Part shown: in pieces, positions 1 to 7,285 of the stretch
Layout: every line of letters begins with the position of its first letter
Position numbering within the stretch: position 1 is the first letter of the stretch
Notes under the pieces: generated by a model
The model's database searches: none
Told to the model about the DNA's origin: nothing
Seen by the model: the letters and a program-made list of their open reading frames with translations, nothing else
NCBI GenBank assembly: GCA_910587495.1
Contig: CAJUMT010000051.1
Span: forward strand, 529-18,208
Reading direction: 5' to 3'
From: an uncultured Lachnospiraceae bacterium
GTDB lineage: Bacteria > Bacillota_A > Clostridia > Lachnospirales > Lachnospiraceae
Length of the DNA: 17,680 nucleotides
Made by a program: the position numbers and the translations under genes

Positions 1-343
1 AACTTAAGCAAATATGTCCTTTATATTGGATATGCTGATCACTATAATCCCAATACCGAACCTTGAAAAAACGCACCATAGTTTCTCCGGTGATATATTC
101 CAGTGCCGTCGCCCCCAACGCCCCCACTATATAAACCAACACAGGCGTCGTTTGAAATGGCAGAGTCAGCCACAAAACCAATATCGCACCGCTGCCGTAC
201 AAAGGAAGCCAGGGGCCTCTAAGAAACCCCCGGTTCGTCAGCTTATGATTCTTTATCGATACATAGGTCGATTCAAAACACCATCCAAATATACAGTAAA
301 AATAAAAGAACGACAACCACTCCCGGAAATGATAGCTATACAT
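1..343 (-). CDS. CmpB/PF06541-type membrane protein, 3' end missing
   Basis: Translating the minus strand from the ATG at 343 gives 114 open codons that run off the left edge, so the C-terminus is missing. Seen: an N-terminal hydrophobic helix (about residues 9-23), then NRGFLRGPWLPLYGSGA at 37-53, two more hydrophobic segments, LEYITGE at 81-87 and the ending RYWDYSDQHIQYKGHICLS. This order matches the family called 'putative ABC transporter type IV' (PF06541, CmpB/YmfB-like), a multi-pass membrane family of unknown role; the transporter name is historical. The start overlaps the end of purB by 8 bases and has a GGCGGA-type ribosome site inside purB, which suggests translational coupling and co-transcription with purCB. 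A link to purine metabolism is not implied by the family. Identification is from remembered motifs. Confidence 0.85.
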   Translation of the reverse strand, partial: MYSYHFREWLSFFYFYCIFGWCFESTYVSIKNHKLTNRGFLRGPWLPLYGSGAILVLWLTLPFQTTPVLVYIVGALGATALEYITGETMVRFFKVRYWDYSDQHIQYKGHICLS

Positions 344-1769
344 GAATATCCGCCTTCATCCCCAGAAGTTCCTGATTTGCTTTAAGGATTGGATCCACCA
401 CATCTTTTAAAAATGCTTGCACCTGTATTTCTGACCGACCCACATAGCGGGATGGCTCCATACATGCTTTCAGTTCCTCCATGGTCAGATTGAAGGCAGG
501 GTCTGCAGCGATCAACTCCAGAAGATTATTCTCTTTCCCTTCCACTTTTACATTCTTTCCGGCTTCCATAGATAAGGTACGAATTTTTTCGTGCAGCTCC
601 TGACGGTCTCCGCCGGCTTTCACCGCGTCCATCATAATATTTTCCGTGGCCATAAAAGGCAGCTCGCTCATAAGCCGTTTCTCGATGACCTTTGGATAGA
701 CGACCAGTCCGTCCACTACATTCAGACACAGGTCCAGAATACCGTCAACGGCAAGAAAACCTTCCGGTACGGACAGGCGCTTGTTGGCGGAATCGTCCAG
801 CGTGCGCTCAAACCACTGGGTCGCCGAAGTGACTGCAGGATTCAAAGCGTCGATCATCACATACCTGGAAAGAGACGCAATCCGCTCGCTTCTCATAGGA
901 TTCCTCTTATAGGCCATGGCAGAAGAACCGATCTGGGATTTCTCAAATGGCTCCTCCACTTCTTTTAGATGCTGCAAAAGACGAATATCGTTAGACATTT
1001 TGTGGGCGGACGCCGCAATGCCTGCCAGTACGTTCAACACTCTTGTATCCGTCTTTCTGGAATAGGTCTGCCCGGATACCGGCACACAGCTTTCGAAGCC
1101 CATCTTCCTGGCAATCATAGGATCAATCTTATCAATCGTCTCCTGATCTCCTTCAAAAAGCTCCAGAAAACTTGCCTGGGTGCCTGTAGTTCCTTTGGAG
1201 CCAAGGAGTTTCATAGTACCAAGGACATACTCCAGATCTTCTAAATCCATGCAGAATTCCTGCAGCCACAGAGACGCCCGTTTTCCTACCGTAGTCGGCT
1301 GTGCCGGCTGGAAATGGGTGAACGCCAGCGTCGGCAGTCCTTTATATTCTTCCGCGAATTTGGCAAGCTCGGCGATTACATTGACCAGTTTTTTTCTCAC
1401 CAGCCGCAAAGCTTCCGTCATCACGATAATGTCCGTATTGTCTCCCACATAGCAGGAAGTCGCTCCCAGATGGATGATTCCTTTTGCCTTGGGACACTGC
1501 ACACCGTAAGCGTACACATGGGACATCACATCATGGCGCACTTCCTTCTCCCGGGCTTTTGCCGTCTCATAATTGATGTCATCCGCATGACTTTTCAACT
1601 CGTCGATCTGTTCCTGGGTGATGGGAAGGCCTAATTCTTTCTCTGTCTCTGCCAGCGCGATCCACAGACGCCTCCAGGTACGGAACTTTTTGTCCGGAGA
1701 AAAAATGTACTGCATCTCCTTGCTGGCATAGCGCTCGGACAGAGGGCTGTTATATCTGTCTGTACTCAT
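336..1769 (-). CDS. purB: adenylosuccinate lyase
   Basis: Cytosolic enzyme of purine synthesis. It removes fumarate from SAICAR (to AICAR) and from adenylosuccinate (to AMP). The 477-residue protein is full length for the longer clostridial/eukaryote-like form. Visible family marks are HDVMSH (79-84), the LGATS motif (101-105), THFQPAQPTT (151-160) with the conserved catalytic-region histidine, and the superfamily signature GSSAMAYKRNPMRSE (281-295), whose serine lies on the catalytic loop. The start ATG lies 3 bases after the purC stop, with GGGGA as ribosome site, so purC and purB form one transcript. The product of PurC is the substrate of PurB, which fits the gene order. Nothing looks broken. 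Confidence 0.97.
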   Translation of the reverse strand: MSTDRYNSPLSERYASKEMQYIFSPDKKFRTWRRLWIALAETEKELGLPITQEQIDELKSHADDINYETAKAREKEVRHDVMSHVYAYGVQCPKAKGIIHLGATSCYVGDNTDIIVMTEALRLVRKKLVNVIAELAKFAEEYKGLPTLAFTHFQPAQPTTVGKRASLWLQEFCMDLEDLEYVLGTMKLLGSKGTTGTQASFLELFEGDQETIDKIDPMIARKMGFESCVPVSGQTYSRKTDTRVLNVLAGIAASAHKMSNDIRLLQHLKEVEEPFEKSQIGSSAMAYKRNPMRSERIASLSRYVMIDALNPAVTSATQWFERTLDDSANKRLSVPEGFLAVDGILDLCLNVVDGLVVYPKVIEKRLMSELPFMATENIMMDAVKAGGDRQELHEKIRTLSMEAGKNVKVEGKENNLLELIAADPAFNLTMEELKACMEPSRYVGRSEIQVQAFLKDVVDPILKANQELLGMKADIHV

Positions 1770-1772
1770 ATG

Positions 1773-2477
1773 CTAAATCCCCAGTCTTCTGAACACTTCT
1801 TCATACGCTTCTTCCACATTTCCCATATCTCTGCGGAAACGGTCTTTGTCCAGCTTCTCATGGGTCTTGGAATCCCACAGTCTGCAGGTGTCCGGAGAAG
1901 TCTCGTCCGCCAGGATGATCTCTCCCTTATAACGTCCGAACTCGATCTTAAAGTCGATCAGATCAATGCCCAGCTGGGCAAAATAAGCTTTATATACTTC
2001 ATTTACTTTAAACGCGTACTCTGTGATCTTATCAATCTCTTCTCTCGTGGCAAGTTTTAACGCAAGCGCGAAATAGTCGTTGATTAAGGGATCTCCCAGC
2101 TCGTCGTTTTTGTAGCTGAACTCCAGCGTAGGGGTCTCAAAGGGCGTGCCTTCCGGCACCCCGAGCCTTTTGGAAAAACTTCCTGCCGCCACGTTGCGCA
2201 CGATCACCTCCAGCGGAACAATCTCCACTTTCTTTACCGCCGTCTCGCGGTCGTTTAACTCTTCGATCAGATGTGTCGGGACGCCTGCTTTTTCCACCAG
2301 CTTAAATACATGGTTGCTCATACGGTTATTGATTGCGCCTTTTCCGACAATGGTTCCTTTTTTCTCTCCGTTAAATGCAGTCGCGTCGTCCTTATAAGAT
2401 ACGATCAGCACATCCGGATCTTCTGTGATATAGACTTTCTTTGCTTTTCCTTCATAAAGAAGCTCTTTTTTTTCCAT
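1773..2477 (-). CDS. purC: phosphoribosylaminoimidazole-succinocarboxamide (SAICAR) synthase
   Basis: ATP-dependent ligase that joins CAIR and aspartate to make SAICAR, the step just before PurB. About 234 residues, normal for the bacterial single-domain enzyme. Seen: the N-terminal LLYEGKAKKVY lobe typical of PurC, signature 1 around PLEVIVRNVAAGS (88-100) and signature 2 LADETSPDTCRLWD (189-202). I chose the ATG at 2477 because AGGTGGAG stands just before it (2481-2488) and the protein then begins MEKKELLYEG, as is usual in the family. An in-frame GTG at 2486 would add three residues and has a weaker AAGGA site; it cannot be excluded. The gene is transcribed from the promoter at 2545-2573 and followed directly by purB. 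Confidence 0.96.
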   Translation of the reverse strand: MEKKELLYEGKAKKVYITEDPDVLIVSYKDDATAFNGEKKGTIVGKGAINNRMSNHVFKLVEKAGVPTHLIEELNDRETAVKKVEIVPLEVIVRNVAAGSFSKRLGVPEGTPFETPTLEFSYKNDELGDPLINDYFALALKLATREEIDKITEYAFKVNEVYKAYFAQLGIDLIDFKIEFGRYKGEIILADETSPDTCRLWDSKTHEKLDKDRFRRDMGNVEEAYEEVFRRLGI

Positions 2478-2480
2478 TTT

Positions 2481-2488
2481 CTCCACCT
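2481..2488 (-). promoter_or_regulatory. purC ribosome binding site deciding the start
   Basis: On the minus strand AGGTGGAG is followed by AAA and the ATG at 2477. The in-frame GTG at 2486 lies inside this motif, so if the motif is used for ribosome binding the ATG is the start. The spacing of 3 bases is short, so the choice is likely rather than certain. Confidence 0.6.
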
Positions 2489-2544
2489 GTCCTTTTTATG
2501 AATCTGATTGTGTCCCGCCGCTTTTCGCACCAGGCTGTTTCAAC

Positions 2545-2573
2545 AGTATACCTCAATCACCTTATGTTTTCAA
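2545..2573 (-). promoter_or_regulatory. sigma-A-type promoter of purCB
   Basis: The minus strand shows TTGAAA (2573-2568), a 17-base spacer and TATACT (2550-2545), one base off consensus in each box for TTGACA/TATAAT apart from the final bases. The -35 box begins at the base right after the TAG stop of the importer ATPase (2574-2576), so no terminator fits between the two operons. The predicted transcription start is near 2538, leaving a leader of about 60 nt, too short for a known purine riboswitch. A palindrome CTGTT-GA-AACAG (2546-2535) covers the start point, and GTTGAAA occurs both there and at the -35, which could mark a regulator site. Confidence 0.78.
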
Positions 2574-3359
2574 CTATCCTTGCATAAACCTGCTTAAAAA
2601 TTGTCTTGTTCTCTCTTCATGGGAATGCTCAAATACCTGGTCCGGTGTTCCCTGCTCCAGGATGTACCCGTCGTCCATAAAAATCACATGATTTGCCACA
2701 TCTCTTGCAAAAGCCATCTCATGGGTCACAATAATCATGGTGGTCTTCTGCTCTGCCAGTTCTTTCATGACTTTTAACACTTCTCCCGTAAGCTCCGGGT
2801 CAAGCGCGGAAGTAGGCTCGTCAAAGCAGAGGATATCCGGCTTTAGCGCCAGCGCCCGCGCGATGGCCACCCGCTGGCACTGTCCGCCGGAAAGCTGATG
2901 AGGATAGTTTTCCATTCGGTCCGCAAGGCCCATCTGTTTAAGCAGTTCCTCCGCCAGCACGCGTATCTCCTCGTGAACCGCTTTTTTTCTCTCTTTATAA
3001 TCCGGCTGTTCCTTCGCCAGAAGCTCTTTAGCCAGCATCACGTTTTCCAGCGCCGTGTACTGAGGAAATAAATTAAAGGACTGAAATACCAGTCCGAAAT
3101 GAAGTCTTTTTTTTCGAATCTCCACATCTTTAAAGGAAGCAGGATGGGCACTGTCAAACAACATTTCCCCACGCACGCAGATCTTTCCGCTGTCCGGACG
3201 CTCCAGGAAGTTCAGGCACCGAAGAAGTGTGGTCTTGCCGCTTCCGGAAGAACCGATGATAGAGAGCGCCTGGCCTTCCTCCAGGGAAAAACTGATGTCT
3301 TTTAATACTTCCGTCTTTTCAAAAGATTTACATATATGTTCTACTTCTAATATCGCCAC
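2574..3359 (-). CDS. polar amino acid ABC transporter, ATP-binding protein (GlnQ/HisP type)
   Basis: Cytoplasmic ATPase that drives amino acid import with the permease and binding protein encoded just upstream. In the 261 residues, all ABC ATPase motifs are present: Walker A GSSGSGKT (36-43), Q-loop glutamine in VFQSFNLFPQ (about 93), signature LSGGQ (156-160) followed by CQRVAIARAL, Walker B ILCFDEP (176-182), D-loop SALDPE and the switch histidine in VTHEMAFA (about 213). It is slightly longer than the usual 240 or so because of extra residues near 66-83 and 112-126. The start is GTG at 3359, with a full AGGAGG seven bases before it (TTATGCG spacer). The specificity cannot be read from this subunit. 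Confidence 0.95.
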   Translation of the reverse strand: MAILEVEHICKSFEKTEVLKDISFSLEEGQALSIIGSSGSGKTTLLRCLNFLERPDSGKICVRGEMLFDSAHPASFKDVEIRKKRLHFGLVFQSFNLFPQYTALENVMLAKELLAKEQPDYKERKKAVHEEIRVLAEELLKQMGLADRMENYPHQLSGGQCQRVAIARALALKPDILCFDEPTSALDPELTGEVLKVMKELAEQKTTMIIVTHEMAFARDVANHVIFMDDGYILEQGTPDQVFEHSHEERTRQFLSRFMQG

Positions 3360-3394
3360 CGCATAACCTCCTAATTTAAGTTCCGCAAAAATTT

Positions 3395-4081
3395 TTATCT
3401 AAAATAATCGAGTTTTTTCTCCAGACGTCCCAGAAGCACCGTCAGGATGCCGCTGAAAATCAGATAATAAACCGCCGTAAAGAACATGGGCCAGATCGCG
3501 CCGGAGATTCCCTGGGAACCCTTCATAAACGCCTGGCCTGCCCAGATGATTTCCTGCAGCGCGATGATACGCGCAAGAGACGTATCCTTCACCAGCGTAA
3601 TGATCTCATTGGACATGGGCGGCACGATCCTTTTGATCATCTGAAGCAGGGTGACTTTGAAAAAGATCTGGCTTCTTGTCATGCCCAGCACCAGCCCGGC
3701 TTCTTCCTGTCCCACAGGAACGCTCTGGATGCCGCCTCTGTAAATCTCTGAAAAATAACAGGCATAATTAAAAATAAATGATACCGACGCCGCCAGAAAA
3801 CGCCCGGACTCGCCGCCGCCCCAGATAGGCTTTCCGAACACCAGCCCGGGAAAATAATAGATAATCAAAAGCTGGATCATAAGAGGCGTACCCCTTATGA
3901 TCCAGACTACCACTTTCGTAAAATACCCAAGCGGCTTAAAACGCGACATTGAGCCGAACGCGATGACAAGCCCCAGGGGAACCGCCCCCAGAAGCGTCAC
4001 AAAAAAAAGCTTCAAAGTCTGCAGAAATCCCACGTTCAGCGACTGAATGACAATGGGCATCTGTTCCAGCATCAGTTCCAT
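3395..4081 (-). CDS. polar amino acid ABC transporter, permease (HisM/GlnP type)
   Basis: Inner-membrane channel subunit of the importer, 228 residues, normal for the His/Glu/Gln/Arg family (TIGR01726 type). Seen: several hydrophobic spans (about 20-43, 56-78, 95-112, 155-180 and 196-217), the WIIRGTPLMIQLL motif (60-72) typical of this family, and the EAA loop around QEEAGLVLGMTRSQIF (125-140) that contacts the ATPase. The start ATG at 4081 has AGGA seven bases before it. It follows the binding-protein gene after an 88-base gap that contains a hairpin with a U-tract, and precedes the ATPase by 35 bases. Probably works as a homodimer, since only one permease gene is present; that is inferred from the context. 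Confidence 0.95.
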   Translation of the reverse strand: MELMLEQMPIVIQSLNVGFLQTLKLFFVTLLGAVPLGLVIAFGSMSRFKPLGYFTKVVVWIIRGTPLMIQLLIIYYFPGLVFGKPIWGGGESGRFLAASVSFIFNYACYFSEIYRGGIQSVPVGQEEAGLVLGMTRSQIFFKVTLLQMIKRIVPPMSNEIITLVKDTSLARIIALQEIIWAGQAFMKGSQGISGAIWPMFFTAVYYLIFSGILTVLLGRLEKKLDYFR

Positions 4082-4101
4082 GTACTTATCCTGCCTTCCC
4101 C

Positions 4102-4136
4102 AAAAATACAGGGGGCGAAAAGACTCCGTCCCCTGT
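4102..4136 (-). terminator. intra-operon hairpin and U-tract (partial terminator)
   Basis: In the RNA, ACAGGGG (4136-4130) pairs perfectly with CCCCUGU (4114-4108). A short inner CG/CG extension is possible, and the stem is followed by A and UUUUU (4106-4102). It lies between the binding-protein stop and the permease start. Such hairpins in importer operons usually cause partial termination or protect the upstream mRNA end, giving more binding protein than membrane subunits. The U-tract is only five long, so leaky termination is likely. Confidence 0.72.
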
Positions 4137-4169
4137 GATACGACTTATACTCACGAGCATAAAAAATTA

Positions 4170-5069
4170 TTACTGTGCGATCAGCGCCGCCTGCACGCCA
4201 TAGTTCTCTGCTGTGGTCTGCATGCTGCCGTCGCTGTAGCTTGTCTTAAAGAACTCGTTCAGCGCCGCTGCCAGATCAGAGCCTTTGCGGAAGCCAACGC
4301 CGTATTCCTCGCTGTTTAACCCCACCGTATAGGTCAGGTTTGCGTATCCGGTTCCCTCGCCGACCATAGCCGCCGCCATCAGGGAGTCGATCACCGCCGC
4401 ATCAGAAGTACCTGCCGCCACTTCCATCAGGGCGTCGGACTGTGCTTTTACCGGTGTAAACTCAAGATTCAGGCTGGTAACCTGTTCTTCGCCCGCGCTT
4501 CCTGCCTCTACCGCAAAGGTCAGGTCTGAGAGGCTTTCCACATCCTGATACTGATCCGCCTTGTCTGCCGGAACGATAACGATCTGTGCATTATTGCAAT
4601 ATGCGTTGGAGCACTCCATGGAACTCTTTACTTCATCCGTAAGCGTCATGCCGTTCCAAACACAGTCGATGGTCTTTCCGTCCAGCTCCATGATCTTATT
4701 GTCCCAGTCGATCTCGACGAACTCCACATCTACGCCTAAGCTGTCTGCAAAAAGAGTGGCCATATCTGCGTCAAATCCAATCCAGCTGCCGCTCTCGTCT
4801 TTATAGTCCATAGGTTCAAAATCCGTGATTCCTACCACCAGTGTGCCTTTTCCCTGCACATACGCCAGATCGCTCTCATCTGATGCAGTATCCTCGGCGC
4901 CTGCTGCCTCTGCCTCGTCTCCTGCTCCTTCCGCCGGACTTTCCGTCTCTGCCTGGCCTTCTGTTTCCGCCGGCGCATCTGCCGGGGTATCAGCAGCGCC
5001 GCCTCCGCAGCCTGTCACCATCGCCGCAGTCATCACGCCTGCCAACATTACCGCAATTAACTTTTTCAT
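4170..5069 (-). CDS. amino acid ABC transporter substrate-binding lipoprotein
   Basis: Extracellular receptor of the importer, anchored by lipid at a cysteine. The first 20 or so residues form a signal peptide (MKKLIAVMLAGVMTAAM) ending in a VTGC lipobox, with Cys near residue 21. A linker of about 45 residues follows, almost all Ala, Glu, Asp, Thr, Pro and Gly, then a type-II periplasmic-binding fold (PF00497): TLVVGITDFEPMDY, WIGFDADMA, and DAAVID with a ligand-contact-type aspartate. Odd: where most members have a 'TxxR' arginine that binds the ligand carboxylate, this protein reads MTLTDEVKSSMECS, so that arginine is missing. An ATG two codons upstream (5075) is also possible. AGGAGG is 9 bases from the chosen start and 3 from the other. 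Transcribed from the promoter at 5197-5225. Confidence 0.95.
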   Translation of the reverse strand: MKKLIAVMLAGVMTAAMVTGCGGGAADTPADAPAETEGQAETESPAEGAGDEAEAAGAEDTASDESDLAYVQGKGTLVVGITDFEPMDYKDESGSWIGFDADMATLFADSLGVDVEFVEIDWDNKIMELDGKTIDCVWNGMTLTDEVKSSMECSNAYCNNAQIVIVPADKADQYQDVESLSDLTFAVEAGSAGEEQVTSLNLEFTPVKAQSDALMEVAAGTSDAAVIDSLMAAAMVGEGTGYANLTYTVGLNSEEYGVGFRKGSDLAAALNEFFKTSYSDGSMQTTAENYGVQAALIAQ

Positions 5070-5107
5070 TTTCATTATCCTCCTATTGAAGTTCCGCTGC
5101 TTTTAAT

Positions 5108-5134
5108 CCGCTGCAGCACCTCTCAATGCTGCGG
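5108..5134 (-). promoter_or_regulatory. leader hairpin before the importer operon
   Basis: In the leader RNA, GCAGCA (5132-5127) and UGCUGC (5118-5113) can pair around an 8-base loop; alternative pairing of CCGC (5134-5131) with GCGG (5111-5108) extends the structure. GCAGCGG is repeated again at 5100-5094. No U-tract follows, so it is not a plain terminator. It does not resemble any riboswitch I know. It may stabilise the mRNA or bind a protein; its role is unknown. Confidence 0.45.
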
Positions 5135-5196
5135 CCTTCGCGGTGATTTCTGTATGCTACTACTTTACCATAATAAAGCATTTTCGCAACACTGTT

Positions 5197-5225
5197 ATCA
5201 TACCAACTATAGGGGCAAATGTCAA
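5197..5225 (-). promoter_or_regulatory. strong sigma-A-type promoter of the amino acid importer operon
   Basis: The minus strand carries a perfect -35 TTGACA (5225-5220), a 17-base spacer and -10 TATGAT (5202-5197), one base from consensus. The predicted start is near 5190, giving a leader of about 115-120 nt before the binding-protein start. The promoter lies only 31 bases beyond the ptuB stop, so any read-through from the defence genes would enter the importer operon. Confidence 0.85.
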
Positions 5226-5234
5226 TATATTTGC
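5215..5234 (-). promoter_or_regulatory. dyad over the -35 box, possible operator
   Basis: GCAAAT and ATTTGC form a perfect 6-base inverted repeat with an 8-base spacer. The pair encloses the TTGACA box, a place where a dimeric repressor would block RNA polymerase. The DNA is rich in A and T, so a chance dyad of this size is possible. No regulator gene is in the window. Confidence 0.35.
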
Positions 5235-5256
5235 AAAAACTTCAAGAATTTGAGAA

Positions 5257-6000
5257 TTACAATCCTCGCCTCATCAACGCGTCATATTTTCTTTTGAAAT
5301 AATACAGCTTTACTCCAACATATTCTTCAAATTCTTTGCTATCATGCAAACTTTCCATAATCTTTTTTACAACTGTAGAAGTACACTTCCCATTTCTATT
5401 AAGATTTTTCATCATCAGGCGCGCTCTATCATAAGCATCCCGCCTGCCTTTTAAAATTTCAGTTGATGTATCTCTGAACGAACCATCCTGGTTTTTTATT
5501 CCATTCAGTAAAAGCGTTTCGTTTATATCTTTTTCCATTTCCGCATCTTTTGGGTATGTATATATAATTCCATTCGGTTTGTAAGCAATTTTATCCATTT
5601 GTATCTTATTCAAAGGATTTATGCTGATTTTTGTTTCCTTTTTATGAGCATCACAGCATAAAATACGCCCTTGCTGCCCGATCACTTTTTCTCCGCCGTC
5701 ACATACACCAAACATATTGTTGTAGTCGATCGCCTTTTCTTTATCCATACTCAGCGGCACTAAATGCTCTACTCTGGAATGCGAATTGATACGGATTCTC
5801 CGCATACAATACGCACATAATCCTCTCTGCTCACGAACTAAAACAGATTTTACAGCGTTCTTTGGAAAATCATTGTCAAATACCTGCCTTATAGCATTCG
5901 TGTCGTCATTTGCTATATTTTTCCACTTGTCGCACTTACGAATCTCAATGATCTTCCTACTCAGCTCATCTGATAATCCTTCTTTCCTTATCAATATCAT
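5257..6000 (-). CDS. ptuB: HNH endonuclease of a Septu-type defence system (PtuB-like, TIGR02646 type)
   Basis: Predicted nuclease partner of the ATPase encoded directly upstream. The 247-residue protein has a zinc-finger HNH core: CAYC (62-65), EH (78-79, predicted catalytic histidine), an asparagine in DYNNM (92-96), a cysteine at 100 in VCDGGE, and CCDAHKK (115-121). This spacing and the CDGGE...CDxxK ending match the TIGR02646/PtuB group as I remember it. The C-terminal half (about 150-247) is helical and charged and may dock on PtuA. Its ATG overlaps the ptuA stop in an ATGA, with GGAG nine bases before the start, so the two are translationally coupled. In studied Septu systems PtuA and PtuB form one complex that degrades DNA on phage infection; the same role here is inferred. 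Much richer in A and T than the flanking genes. Confidence 0.85.
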   Translation of the reverse strand: MILIRKEGLSDELSRKIIEIRKCDKWKNIANDDTNAIRQVFDNDFPKNAVKSVLVREQRGLCAYCMRRIRINSHSRVEHLVPLSMDKEKAIDYNNMFGVCDGGEKVIGQQGRILCCDAHKKETKISINPLNKIQMDKIAYKPNGIIYTYPKDAEMEKDINETLLLNGIKNQDGSFRDTSTEILKGRRDAYDRARLMMKNLNRNGKCTSTVVKKIMESLHDSKEFEEYVGVKLYYFKRKYDALMRRGL

Positions 6001-7277
6001 ATATCAGCTCTCCATACTATTTTTGCATCTTCAATCATGCCCGCCATTTTCTTAAATTCGGAATTGTCCTCACCAAGAATCTTTTTTAGTTGTATCAAGG
6101 CATTCTCTGCATCATTAAATTTTTCTTGATCCACAGCTTCATTAATCTGATCAATCAGCAGTTTTATGTTTTTGGGCCTTGATGCACTTTCCTGCCTGTA
6201 GCAAAGTACGTCTTCTACTGCATATCCATAACACCCTGGCAAGTATGTTGCCTCCTGCTTATCATCCAGCAGAATCAGATTTACTTCTTTTACAGAAGAT
6301 ATGACAATCGGCGAATGCGTCGCGATTATAAACTGAACATTTTCAAATGTTGTACTGAGTGCTTTGATAATATTCCACTGCCATTTCGGATGCAGATGCA
6401 TGTCAATCTCATCAATCAGAACAATTCCCTCTATTTGCCTTCTGTCGCAAAGCTCCGGATTCAGCAGACATACTCTGTATGCCAGATCCATGATCATCCA
6501 TAACAGTGATTGATATCCGGCGCTTAATTTAGAAATTGCCATGTCTTCCCTATTATCTTTATATGCCAACTCGTGAAACTGGGGTGCATAATAAATTTCA
6601 GGAAGGGCATCCAGTTCATTGATTTCTTTCATAAATACCGAAACAATACTTTTAAACATTTCATACTCGGCTATTTTTTGACCTTTATTAACTGCCACTA
6701 CTTCCTGTTTCATACACCACTGCTGAATAGATTTTACATCCATGGAAGAGTCCAGACAGCCAATATATCCGCATCTTCTATCATCCAGCTTTTTTTTAAG
6801 TTCCGTTCCAAAATCTCCGCGCCTTACCCTCCATACCCTTGCAGCGCTCTGAAAGCTGACCAACGGCAAGATCGCGTCTGGTTGGTTGGTTAATTTTTTC
6901 ATCCATGTACACACATCTTTATTATCCATTTTTGTATGTGCCGATGACAGTTCTTCTTTGATCCTGTTCCAGGAAAAACTGGTTCCTTCACAATTTTTTA
7001 AACTGCACCCAACAGCGATTGGTTCACAATATGTTACAGAAGTCGATGAATCCCCGACTGTTTCAATGACCGTACGAACATCTTCTTTTACAATATTTCT
7101 GGTACTTACACCCGGAACATTTACGAAGAGCCCGCTAAGAGCCACCGCTATACCCTCCAGTACTGATGTTTTGCCCGCCCCATTATCCCCAATCAACAGA
7201 TTTATGCCTGGATACAGATTGATTTCCAATTCTTTTATCGCTTTATAATTTTTCAAACTGCTTTTCTCTAAATACAC
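5997..7277 (-). CDS. ptuA: ATPase of a Septu-type defence system (PtuA-like)
   Basis: SMC/ABC-like ATPase of the AAA_15/AAA_21 kind, 426 residues from the chosen start. Motifs in order: N-terminal strand LKNYKAIKELEINL, Walker A GDNGAGKT (30-37), ABC-type signature LSAGYQ (251-256), Walker B IVLIDEID followed by MHLHP (285-297), and ATHSPIVISS with the switch histidine near 321. The C-terminal 80 or so residues are helical. An HNH gene follows with a 4-base overlap, the standard ptuA-ptuB order. I place the start at GTG 7277 because GGAGG (7290-7286) stands eight bases before it and the protein then begins MYLEKSSLKNYK, like its relatives. An ATG at 7367 would add 30 residues and overlap the upstream gene by 37 bases. 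Retron and Gabija ATPases are similar, but no reverse transcriptase or UvrD-like helicase gene is present. Confidence 0.85.
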   Translation of the reverse strand: MYLEKSSLKNYKAIKELEINLYPGINLLIGDNGAGKTSVLEGIAVALSGLFVNVPGVSTRNIVKEDVRTVIETVGDSSTSVTYCEPIAVGCSLKNCEGTSFSWNRIKEELSSAHTKMDNKDVCTWMKKLTNQPDAILPLVSFQSAARVWRVRRGDFGTELKKKLDDRRCGYIGCLDSSMDVKSIQQWCMKQEVVAVNKGQKIAEYEMFKSIVSVFMKEINELDALPEIYYAPQFHELAYKDNREDMAISKLSAGYQSLLWMIMDLAYRVCLLNPELCDRRQIEGIVLIDEIDMHLHPKWQWNIIKALSTTFENVQFIIATHSPIVISSVKEVNLILLDDKQEATYLPGCYGYAVEDVLCYRQESASRPKNIKLLIDQINEAVDQEKFNDAENALIQLKKILGEDNSEFKKMAGMIEDAKIVWRADI

Positions 7278-7285
7278 TTTTGATG

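Noticed and set aside
14..385. Plus-strand open frame of 123 codons at the left edge
   Set aside because: It is antisense to the CmpB-type gene and the purB end, has low-complexity composition (many Arg, Pro, Gln) and no family pattern, while the minus-strand frame has clear motifs.
526..729. Minus-strand short frame inside purB, and similar same-strand frames at 7345-7599, 12472-12756 and 16392-16625
   Set aside because: All lie inside intact, motif-bearing genes in another frame and are rich in residues typical of shifted reading.
2487..2544. Purine or other riboswitch in front of purC
   Set aside because: Only about 60 nt lie between the predicted transcript start and purC, and no conserved riboswitch core is visible.
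5997..7277. Gabija- or OLD-type nuclease instead of PtuA
   Set aside because: No TOPRIM motif is visible after the ATPase region and there is no helicase partner; an HNH gene follows instead.
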